Origin: Streptomyces sp. WMMB303
Lineage (GTDB): Bacteria > Actinomycetota > Actinomycetes > Streptomycetales > Streptomycetaceae
DNA length: 64,000 nt
Direction of reading: 5' to 3'
NCBI RefSeq assembly: GCF_029351045.1
Contig: NZ_JARKIN010000001.1
Coordinates: 2,672,001 to 2,736,000, forward strand
A program made the translations under genes and the position numbers. Below, piece by piece: positions 17,918-24,387 of this stretch. How positions within the stretch are numbered: the first letter of the stretch is position 1; each line of letters opens with the position of its first letter. The notes under the pieces were generated by a model, which saw nothing but the letters and a program-made list of their open reading frames with translations, was not told where the DNA came from and did not search any database.

Positions 17918-18517
17918 TCAGGAGCGCGAGAGGAGCACCGCAACGGCCAGGACGGCGCCCAGCGCCAGTGCCCCCGCGCCGTGCACGAGCCGGTGCGGAC
18001 GGGGCAGCGGCAGCACCCGGTCGGCCGCCAGCCGTCCGGGGCCGGTCAGGGTGAGCGCCGCGGCACCCGCGGCGAGCAGCAGTTCGTACTCCACGCCCTG
18101 CGGCGCGAAGAAGCCGCCGCCCCACTTCACGGCGAGCGCGTTGAGCAGGGTGCCGAACACGGCGGCGCCCGCGAGGGGGGTCAGCAGCCCCAGCGCGAGC
18201 CCGAGTCCGCCGAGCACCTCGGTGAGCCCGGCCACCAGGGCCATGGTGCGGGCGGCCGGGTAGCCGGACGACGCGAAGAACTGCGCGGTGCCGTCGAGTC
18301 CGCCGCCCTCGAACCACCCGAACAGCTTCTGGCTGCCGTGCGCCGCCATCGTGAGACCGATCACGAGGCGCAGCACGAGCAGCCCCGCGTCGTGCCCGGA
18401 CTGTTCGGCGGGAGCGGCCCCCGCGGCCCCGGCGCCCGCGGGGAAGCGGGGGGCCTCGGCGGTTCGGTGGTCGCGGGACGCACTGTCGGCGGTCTCGGGA
18501 GCGTGGGGGGACGGCAT
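17918..18517 (-). CDS. DoxX-family membrane protein
   Basis: A 199-residue protein with four membrane helices after a 40-residue polar N-terminus. The DoxX hallmark GLLVLRLVIGLTMAAHGSQKLFGWF is at about 45-70, followed by ALVAGLTEVLGGLGLALGLLTPLAGAAVFGTLL. DoxX proteins are linked to redox or thiol stress in actinobacteria; no catalytic site can be read. AGGAGG lies eight bases before the ATG. It diverges from a MarR regulator, and both promoters share two similar palindromes, so MarR control is likely. Confidence 0.88.
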   Translation of the reverse strand: MPSPHAPETADSASRDHRTAEAPRFPAGAGAAGAAPAEQSGHDAGLLVLRLVIGLTMAAHGSQKLFGWFEGGGLDGTAQFFASSGYPAARTMALVAGLTEVLGGLGLALGLLTPLAGAAVFGTLLNALAVKWGGGFFAPQGVEYELLLAAGAAALTLTGPGRLAADRVLPLPRPHRLVHGAGALALGAVLAVAVLLSRS

Positions 18518-18567
18518 GAGCGGAGCCTCCTGGGAGCGACCGGCCCGGGACGGGACCGGTCTGGTTG

Positions 18568-18633
18568 TTCAGATTTGAATGACTACTCGCCGACCGTAAC
18601 AAGGAGGTTCGAATTTGAACAACCGAGTAGAAT
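18568..18633. promoter_or_regulatory. Two MarR-type operators and the marR promoter
   Basis: TTCAGATTTGAA (18568-18579) and TTCGAATTTGAA (18608-18619) are near-identical palindromes 40 bp apart. With flanks they form a larger inverted repeat around GGTTGTTCA and TGAACAACC. A consensus-like -10 TAGAAT (18628-18633) on the plus strand lies eight bases before the ATG at 18641, and the second operator falls in its spacer. This is a typical autorepressed divergent MarR control region. Confidence 0.75.
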
Positions 18634-18640
18634 GGACACC

Positions 18641-19150
18641 ATGACCGGAACCAGGTGGCTCGATGAGCGGGAAATGGCGGCCTGGCAGGGCTTCCTGGAA
18701 GCCACCAGCCGGGTCTCCCGCCATCTCGAGCAGCAACTCAAGGAGGACGCGGGACTCTCCCACCCGCACTACGAGATCCTCGTCCGCCTCGCCGCGGCGC
18801 CCGACGGCGAGGTGCGGATGACCGACCTGGCAGAAGGACTGTTCACCTCCAAGAGCGGCCTCACCTACCAGGTGGGCCAGCTGGAGAAGCGCGGCCTGGT
18901 CGAACGGCACTCCTGCCCCACCGACGTCCGCGGCGTCCTGGCCGCGCTCACCCCGGAGGGCCGCGGCGTGCTGCGTGCCGCGGCCCCCGGTCATGTGGCC
19001 GCAGTACGGGCCGCCCTGATCGACGTGCTGGAGCCGGACGAGCTCGACGTCGTCGCCCGCGCCCTCGGCCGGGTCGGGCAGCGGCTGCGTCCCCCGGATC
19101 AGGGCGCCGGCAGCTCGGACAGCGGCGGGATCAGCACCTCCTCCTCGTAA
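18641..19150 (+). CDS. MarR-family transcriptional regulator, probably leaderless
   Basis: A 169-residue winged-helix regulator. HYEILVRLAAAPDGEVRMTDLAEGLFTSKSGLTYQVGQLEKRGLVERHSCPTDVRGVLAALTPEGRGVL gives the HTH and wing. One cysteine (HSCPTD) sits in the wing. An ATG at 18632 is in frame but lies inside the TAGAAT -10 hexamer, and no Shine-Dalgarno sequence is present; the predicted transcript would begin at or beside the ATG at 18641, so a leaderless start there is preferred. It diverges from doxX. Its last 52 bases overlap the 3' end of the convergent oxidoreductase gene. Confidence 0.88.
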   Translation: MTGTRWLDEREMAAWQGFLEATSRVSRHLEQQLKEDAGLSHPHYEILVRLAAAPDGEVRMTDLAEGLFTSKSGLTYQVGQLEKRGLVERHSCPTDVRGVLAALTPEGRGVLRAAAPGHVAAVRAALIDVLEPDELDVVARALGRVGQRLRPPDQGAGSSDSGGISTSSS

Positions 19151-20007
19151 TCGAGGTGTGCCTCCAGCTCCTCCGTCATCCGGGCCAGTTCGGACCGGAA
19201 GCGGTCCGGGTCCGCCGAGGGCAGCGCGGCCAGCAGCGACTCCAGCTCACCCCGGATCCGCTCGACCGTCCGGTGCTCGGCGCGCAGACGGGCGAGGGCC
19301 GGGGCCAATCGCGGGTACTTCTCCTCCAGGACCGGGAAGGCACCCTGGTCCTCGGAGGTGTGGTGGACGTGCAGGGACTCGCAGAAGGCCAGGCAGTGCT
19401 GCCGGAGCTGGAGCCCGAGCGGAAGCGCGCCGGCGCCGTCCGCACCCGGCGCGCGAGCTGCGAAGTACGCCTCAGCCTCGGCCGCCACCCGGCGCAGCTG
19501 CCCGCGCAGCCAGGTGTGCACCTCCAGCAGCTTGTCGACGAGGCCGGTGAACGGCGCGTCCGGGTAGGAGCGCTCCAGCCGCACCACCGGTAGCCGCCGG
19601 TCCGTCCGTGCCTGGTAGTCGGCGTATCCGGGCTGCTGCCCGGACACATATGCGAACAGCCGCTCGCGTTCGGCCTCCTCGGCGGGAACCGCCACCGCGC
19701 CGAACGTCTCTGTCCCCACCTCCACGCGGACCATGGGGTGCGCGAGAAGGTTGCGGTACCAGGCGGGGTGCCGGGGCGCACCGCCCGCGGAGGCGACGAC
19801 GAGCAGCGCGCCGTCCTCGTCGCGGACGAACCCGAGCGGCGAGGTCTGCTCCGTACCGGTACGGGCGCCGGTGGTGGTCAGCAGCAGCAGATCGCCCCCG
19901 GCGAAGGGTCCGCCGACCTGCCCGGCGTTGGCGCGGAACTCCTCGACGACCGCGCGGTTGAAGTCCGCCACGCGGGGCGGGACGGACGGGTTGGGTGCAG
20001 GGGTCAA
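19099..20007 (-). CDS. Deazaflavin (F420)-dependent nitroreductase-like domain fused to a hemerythrin-like domain
   Basis: A 302-residue fusion. Residues about 10-150 match the Ddn/F420-dependent nitroreductase family: FRANAGQVGGPFAGGDLLLLTTTGARTGTEQTSPLGFV, PAWYRNLLAHPMVRVEVG and ERLFAYVSGQQPGYADYQART. Residues about 155-300 form a hemerythrin four-helix bundle with ordered diiron ligands (LLEVHTWLR, ...HCLAFCESLHVHHTSEDQGAFPVLEE..., AEHRTVERI, HLDYEEEVLIPPL). The likely role is redox or nitrosative stress sensing or defence; this is inference. A TTG start at 20007 is chosen because AGGAG lies eight to nine bases upstream; an ATG at 20046 has no such site. Its 3' end overlaps marR by 52 bp. 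Confidence 0.85.
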   Translation of the reverse strand: MTPAPNPSVPPRVADFNRAVVEEFRANAGQVGGPFAGGDLLLLTTTGARTGTEQTSPLGFVRDEDGALLVVASAGGAPRHPAWYRNLLAHPMVRVEVGTETFGAVAVPAEEAERERLFAYVSGQQPGYADYQARTDRRLPVVRLERSYPDAPFTGLVDKLLEVHTWLRGQLRRVAAEAEAYFAARAPGADGAGALPLGLQLRQHCLAFCESLHVHHTSEDQGAFPVLEEKYPRLAPALARLRAEHRTVERIRGELESLLAALPSADPDRFRSELARMTEELEAHLDYEEEVLIPPLSELPAP

Positions 20008-20424
20008 GAAAACAGCTCCTCGGGAGAAGGGCCCGCAGGGGAGCACGCGTACGGCGCGAATGCGCGCGCACGGGCGCGCCGCGCACGCCGGGGGAACCGG
20101 CGGCGCGGACAGCCCGGCCGCCGGTGCACCCGGGCAGGGAAGGGCCCGGTGGAAGAAGGACGGCGCGGAAGGGAACGGAGAGGCGCTCGCCCGGTCAGCC
20201 GGCGGCGCGGGACGGCAACCGCGCTGCGCGCGTGCCGTCAGCTCTCACGTGTCAGACGAGCCCGGCGGTGTGTGTACCCACGATGCACTCCTCACGTCAG
20301 GGTGCCTCCATGGCGCTGCCGTACACGGCGGCAGCGACACGCGGCACGGTCGCCCATTCAACCGTCCGCCCTCCGCCGGGGCAAGCCGCTCGCCGAACCG
20401 GCCGACTTCCGACGTCCCGGCCTG
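20008..20424. other. Intergenic region, nothing firm recognised
   Basis: This 417-bp gap lies between two leftward genes. It holds the AGGAG ribosome binding site of the fusion gene at its left end and a less GC-rich stretch around 20260-20290. I see no convincing coding frame, RNA or strong hairpin. Confidence 0.4.
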
Positions 20425-21645
20425 CTACCGCACCCCGGCCCGCAGCGCCCCGCCCAGCCGCCGCAGCCCTTCGCGGATCTCCTCCGGGGAGTGCGTGGTG
20501 AACGACAGGCGCAGCGACGCCGGGTCGCCGGGGCCGGCGAAGAACGGCGCCCCTGGGACGTAAGCCACATCCCGGGCGACCGCGTCGTGCAGCAGTTCCG
20601 TGGCGTCCCGGCCCTCCGGAAGCCGCGCCCAGACGAACATCCCGCCCTGCGGGCGGTTCCAGGTGCTGCCGGGTGGCAGCGCGGCGGCCAGGCCGTCCAG
20701 CAGCGCGTCGCGGCGCTCCCGGTAGGCGTCCCGGACCCGGGCCAGGTGCGCGTCCAGGTCGTTGTCCGCCAGGTAGCGGGCGGCCGCCGCCTGGTCGACG
20801 GTCGAGCAGTGCAGATCGAGCGACTGCTTGACGACGACGCAGGCGCGGCGCAGCGCGGCGGGCGCGCGCAGCCAGCCGAGCCGCAGCCCGGGCGCCAGCA
20901 CCTTGGAGAAGCTGCCGAGCAGCACCGTGCGGTCGGCGGCCTGCGGCAGCGCGGCGACCCACGGCTCGGGCTCGCCCTCGAACCGGAGTTCGCCGTACGG
21001 ATCGTCCTCCACGATCCACATCCCGTACCGTGCGGCGATCTCGGCGACGGCGCGGCGGCGCTCCAGCGGGAGGGTACGGCCGGTGGGGTTCTGGAAGGTG
21101 GGGATCAGGTAGAGCAGCTTGGGCCGCTCGCGCTCCACGGCCTCCGCCAGCGCCTCCGGATCGAGGCCCGCCTCGTCGGAGCGGACGGGCACCACGCGCG
21201 CCCCGGCGAACCCGAAGCACTGCAGGGCCGCCAGATAGGTGGGGTCCTCCACCAGGACGGTGTCGCCCGGCTCCAGCAGCGCGGTCGCCAGCAGCGTGAG
21301 GGCCTGCTGGGAGCCGGTCGTCACCACCAGTTCGTCCGGGACCGTCGGCAGACCCCGCGCCGCCAGCCGTCCGGCCACCGCGGCGCGCAGCACCGGGTCC
21401 CCCTCGGTGGTCGAGTACTGCAGCACCCGGCGCGGCTCGTCGGCGAGCACCCGGTCGTAGGCGGCCCGTATCTCCTCCGCGGCGAACAGCTCGGGCGCCG
21501 GGAGCCCCCCGGCGAAGGAGATGACCTCGGGCCGCTCGGTCAGCGCCAGGATCTCCCGTACCGGGGAGGAGCCGACCGAGGCGGCGCGGGCGGCGGGCGG
21601 AGGCGCGGGGGCGGGAACCGGTCCCGCGGACGTACTGGGAGTCAT
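20425..21645 (-). CDS. PLP-dependent aminotransferase, class I/II (2-aminoadipate aminotransferase-like)
   Basis: A 406-residue fold-type I aminotransferase. Landmarks are VISFAGGLPAPELFA, LQYSTTEGDPVLRAAVA, TTGSQQALTLLATALLEPGDTVLVEDPTY, LIPTFQNPTGRTL, VEDDPYGELRF and the PLP lysine K248 in LLGSFSKVLAPGLRLGW. The pattern is closest to the MocR-type C-terminal domain / LysN group acting on aromatic or 2-amino-acid substrates; the HTH of true MocR regulators is absent. The ATG at 21645 follows a CCCAGTACGT stretch with weak ribosome binding. It is unlinked to a clear pathway. Confidence 0.9.
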   Translation of the reverse strand: MTPSTSAGPVPAPAPPPAARAASVGSSPVREILALTERPEVISFAGGLPAPELFAAEEIRAAYDRVLADEPRRVLQYSTTEGDPVLRAAVAGRLAARGLPTVPDELVVTTGSQQALTLLATALLEPGDTVLVEDPTYLAALQCFGFAGARVVPVRSDEAGLDPEALAEAVERERPKLLYLIPTFQNPTGRTLPLERRRAVAEIAARYGMWIVEDDPYGELRFEGEPEPWVAALPQAADRTVLLGSFSKVLAPGLRLGWLRAPAALRRACVVVKQSLDLHCSTVDQAAAARYLADNDLDAHLARVRDAYRERRDALLDGLAAALPPGSTWNRPQGGMFVWARLPEGRDATELLHDAVARDVAYVPGAPFFAGPGDPASLRLSFTTHSPEEIREGLRRLGGALRAGVR

Positions 21646-21737
21646 CCCCGCAGCCTAGAAGCGACGCCCGGCACCTCCCCAGCGGATTCCGGTATGCGGG
21701 CGGCCCCGCCCGTTCCCCCCGGCGGGCTCCACACGCC

Positions 21738-22175
21738 TCAGCCGGCCCGCTCCCCTCCCCCGTCCTGCTCCGCCCGGATCAGCCAGAGATGACCGTCCGG
21801 GTCGGCGAAGGCGCCCGCGTACCCCCAGGGCCGGTGGTCCGGCTCGCTGACCGTCCGGGCCCCGGCGCGGACGGCGCGGGCGATCGTCTCGTCCACCTCG
21901 TGCTCCGCGCCGACGGGGACCGCCAGGACGCACTCGCTGTGCCCGGGATCGGCGACGGTGTGGTCGCCGGTGATCCAGTCGAAGCCGTCCGCGGGGATCA
22001 GCATCAGTCGCAGCCCGTCGTTGACGACGAACCGCAGCGGCTCGGGTACCCCGTCCTCGGCGAGCTTCCCCACCGCCGCCAGGCCCAGCCCGTCGCGATA
22101 GAAGGTGTAGGCCGCCATCCGGTCGGCGACGGGCAGACTGACGGTGACCGGTGCGAGCGTACGGCCGACGGTCAT
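21738..22175 (-). CDS. VOC-family (glyoxalase/bleomycin-resistance fold) protein
   Basis: A 145-residue protein with the paired beta-alpha-beta-beta-beta modules of the vicinal oxygen chelate fold: VTVSLPVADRMAAYTFYRDGLGLA at the start and GARTVSEPDHRPWGYAGAFADPDGHLWLI at the end, where the DPDGHLW motif is diagnostic. Candidate metal ligands are visible, but the substrate is not. The ATG at 22175 is preceded by GGAGG. The open frame upstream to 22259 is not family-like. Confidence 0.87.
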   Translation of the reverse strand: MTVGRTLAPVTVSLPVADRMAAYTFYRDGLGLAAVGKLAEDGVPEPLRFVVNDGLRLMLIPADGFDWITGDHTVADPGHSECVLAVPVGAEHEVDETIARAVRAGARTVSEPDHRPWGYAGAFADPDGHLWLIRAEQDGGGERAG

Positions 22176-22371
22176 GGGTACCTCCGGGATACATGCGGGT
22201 TCGTGTGTGCTTCGGACCCTCCATTGCGCCCCGCCGCGGCGCCGCGGCGTGCGCGCCACACCGAGGAGGCGAATCGCCGGTCGGAGGCACGGTCACACAG
22301 CACAGCGGCCCGCGGGCCGATATTGGGCCTGGAGCGAAAGTGCGCGAACACGAGAGAGGGAGGCCCGGGCG

Positions 22372-22731
22372 ATGACGGCGGAGATGTCCGAAGGGGAGAT
22401 GGAGGTGTCCCTGGAGCTGAGCGGCTGCGCCTGCGAGGACGCCGAGGCGGTCTTCCGGGTGCTGAGCGGGCTGTACCCCTCGGACTGGGCGGAGCTGCAG
22501 CCCGAGGGCCGCAAGGCCAACGTGTGGCTGTCGCGCTTCGATGTCACACGCGACAGCGGGCGGCCGGACGCGGTGACGCTCGGCGCGCAGGTGACGGCGG
22601 AACTCCAGGGCACCCCGCAGGCGGTGGAGCGGCTGCACCGGGTACTGCTGGAGGCGTTCGGCGTGGTGGAGGTGCTGGAGGTCGCCGGTGACCAGGAGAA
22701 ACAGCTCCGCCTCCGACTGGAGACCCGCTGA
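22372..22731 (+). CDS. Small hypothetical protein
   Basis: A 119-residue soluble acidic protein: EVSLELSGCACEDAEAVFRVLSGLYPSDWAELQPEGRKANVWLSRFDV, then LGAQVTAELQGTPQAVERLHRVLLEAFGVVEVLEVAGDQEKQLRLRLETR. The alternating pattern suggests a small alpha/beta fold. I do not recognise the family. The ATG at 22372 has GGGAGG eight to nine bases upstream; Met5 and Met10 are alternatives. It precedes bldA on the opposite strand. Confidence 0.7.
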   Translation: MTAEMSEGEMEVSLELSGCACEDAEAVFRVLSGLYPSDWAELQPEGRKANVWLSRFDVTRDSGRPDAVTLGAQVTAELQGTPQAVERLHRVLLEAFGVVEVLEVAGDQEKQLRLRLETR

Positions 22732-22908
22732 CGGCCCGGACATCACCGCAGTCGGGACACCATGCGTCCGGCGCCCTCGCCGGCCTTGCTCCTCAGGCGA
22801 TGGGGGCCGGGGGCGCGGGGTCGGGCTCACCCGTGCGTCAGTGGTGCACCCAGGCTCGCCGACTGCTCGAAATCCTGTCGTCACCGCAGGTCACGACAGG
22901 TGGGCAGG

Positions 22909-22995
22909 TGGTGCCCGGAGCCGGACTTGAACCGGCACGGCCGCCGAGGGCCAACGAGGTTTAAGCTCGTCGTGTCTGCATTCCACCATCCGGGC
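22909..22995 (-). tRNA. bldA: tRNA-Leu (anticodon UAA), the bldA tRNA
   Basis: Read on the minus strand, an 87-nt class II tRNA folds cleanly. The acceptor GCCCGGA pairs with TCCGGGC, the D arm is TGGTGGAATGCAGACAC, and the anticodon stem-loop CGAG-CTTAAAC-CTCG carries anticodon TAA. A long variable arm, the T arm CCGG-TTCAAGT-CCGG and an encoded CCA end complete it. In Streptomyces this species reads the rare UUA codon and is the developmental regulator bldA. A TAGGCT -10-like hexamer lies at 23064-23059, about 65 bp upstream. I saw no in-frame TTA codon in the window's genes by eye. Confidence 0.96.
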
Positions 22996-23459
22996 ACCGG
23001 CTCCTGGACCGCGTCGTACGCCGCCGGGCGCAGACGCCCCTCCCCAGGGCGTGGGACGAGCCTATCCAGGGTCTTCCCCTGAACAGCGGATGGACGGAGC
23101 GATGTTGTCTTATTTTATTGGCAACTGACGGGGCATCAGTGTCACATGCGCCACTTCGCAGCGGTCTCCCCGCTGCGCCCGGGTCGCCAGAAATGACGGA
23201 AAGTCGCCGGTCGGTCACGGGTGCGTACGTCCCATGCCGACCAGCGGCATATGACAAGGGGGTTTGCGGCCACGAGTGCCGCACCCGTCTCAGGGTCGTC
23301 CGTCATACCCAAGGATGACCGGCGGGCCGGGTTCTACCTCCGAAGGCTGTCCCGGAACCAAGAGCCGCGGCGGATCCCTGCGCGCGGATGGGACGGAACG
23401 ATAGGGGCAGACGGAAAGTTCCGTCACTCACCTTCGACGTCCGACAGGAGCCCCGCGCC
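22996..23459. other. bldA upstream / ABC operon leader region
   Basis: This gap between bldA and the ABC transporter gene holds the likely bldA promoter (TAGGCT on the minus strand at 23064-23059). It also contains a conspicuous AT-rich block at about 23104-23125 (TTGTCTTATTTTATTGGCA) that could drive either side. The ABC gene's ribosome binding site is at 23446-23450. I see no convincing coding frame. Confidence 0.45.
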
Positions 23460-24275
23460 GTGACGACCAGTACCCGTCAGCAGCACACCGCGGGTGGCCC
23501 GCACTCCGGAGCCCCCGCCGACCATGCGCACGCCGGCGTCGCCGCGGCGCGCGCCACCGATCTGTCCAAGGTCTACGGCCAGGGCGAGACCCAGGTCGTC
23601 GCGCTCGACCGGATAACGGTCGACTTCCGGCAGGCCGAGTTCACCGCGATCATGGGCCCTTCGGGCTCCGGCAAGTCCACGCTCATGCACTGCATGGCCG
23701 GACTGGACTCGATCTCCAGCGGCAGCGCCCGCATCGGCGACACCGAGCTGACCAAGCTCAAGGACAAGAAGCTGACCCAACTGCGGCGCGACCGCATCGG
23801 CTTCATCTTCCAGGCGTTCAACCTGCTGCCGACGCTCACCGGCCTGGAGAACATCACGCTGCCGATGGACATCGCGGGGCGCAAGCCGGACAAGGAGTGG
23901 CTGGACCGCGTCATCCGGACCGTCGGCCTCACCGACCGGCTCAAGCACCGGCCCAACCAGCTCTCCGGCGGCCAGCAGCAGCGGGTGGCCGTCGCCCGCG
24001 CCCTCGCCTCCCGCCCGGAGATCATTTTCGGTGACGAGCCCACCGGCAACCTCGACTCCCGCGCGGGCGCCGAGGTCCTCGGCTTCCTGCGCAACTCCGT
24101 GCGCGAACTGGGCCAGACCGTCGTGATGGTCACCCACGACCCGGTGGCCGCCGCCTACGCGGACCGGGTGGTCTTCCTCGCCGACGGCCGCATCGTCGAC
24201 GACATGGCCGCGCCGACCGCCGACGGCGTGCTGGAGCGGATGAAGTCCTTCGACGCCAAGGCCCGGACGAGCTGA
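23460..24275 (+). CDS. ABC transporter ATP-binding protein (MacB/LolD type)
   Basis: A 271-residue ATPase energising the FtsX-like permease that follows. After a polar about 35-residue N-terminus it has Walker A GPSGSGKST, a Q-loop in FIFQAFNLLPTLTGLENITLP, signature LSGGQQQRVAVARAL, Walker B IIFGDEPTGNLDS and the H-loop VTHD. The spacing and the GNLDS ending are typical of the MacB/LolD subgroup, which powers mechanotransmission exporters rather than importers. The GTG at 23460 has AGGAG nine bases upstream. It forms an operon with the permease across a 112-bp gap. Confidence 0.95.
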   Translation: MTTSTRQQHTAGGPHSGAPADHAHAGVAAARATDLSKVYGQGETQVVALDRITVDFRQAEFTAIMGPSGSGKSTLMHCMAGLDSISSGSARIGDTELTKLKDKKLTQLRRDRIGFIFQAFNLLPTLTGLENITLPMDIAGRKPDKEWLDRVIRTVGLTDRLKHRPNQLSGGQQQRVAVARALASRPEIIFGDEPTGNLDSRAGAEVLGFLRNSVRELGQTVVMVTHDPVAAAYADRVVFLADGRIVDDMAAPTADGVLERMKSFDAKARTS

Positions 24276-24387
24276 GCCCGGCGCGCACCCGGCCGAACCG
24301 GTCCGGGTCGCCTCCGCCCCACGCTCCCGTCCCGCGCTCCCACCGCCCGTCCAGCCCACTCGCAGAAGGACCCTCCAGGACTTCCCC

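Noticed and set aside
18602..18607. AGGAGG as ribosome binding site of marR
   Set aside because: It is 34 bases from the ATG and upstream of the -10 hexamer, so it would not be in the transcript.
22732..22908. Second tRNA or small gene beside bldA
   Set aside because: No cloverleaf or coding signal is visible between the hypothetical gene and bldA.
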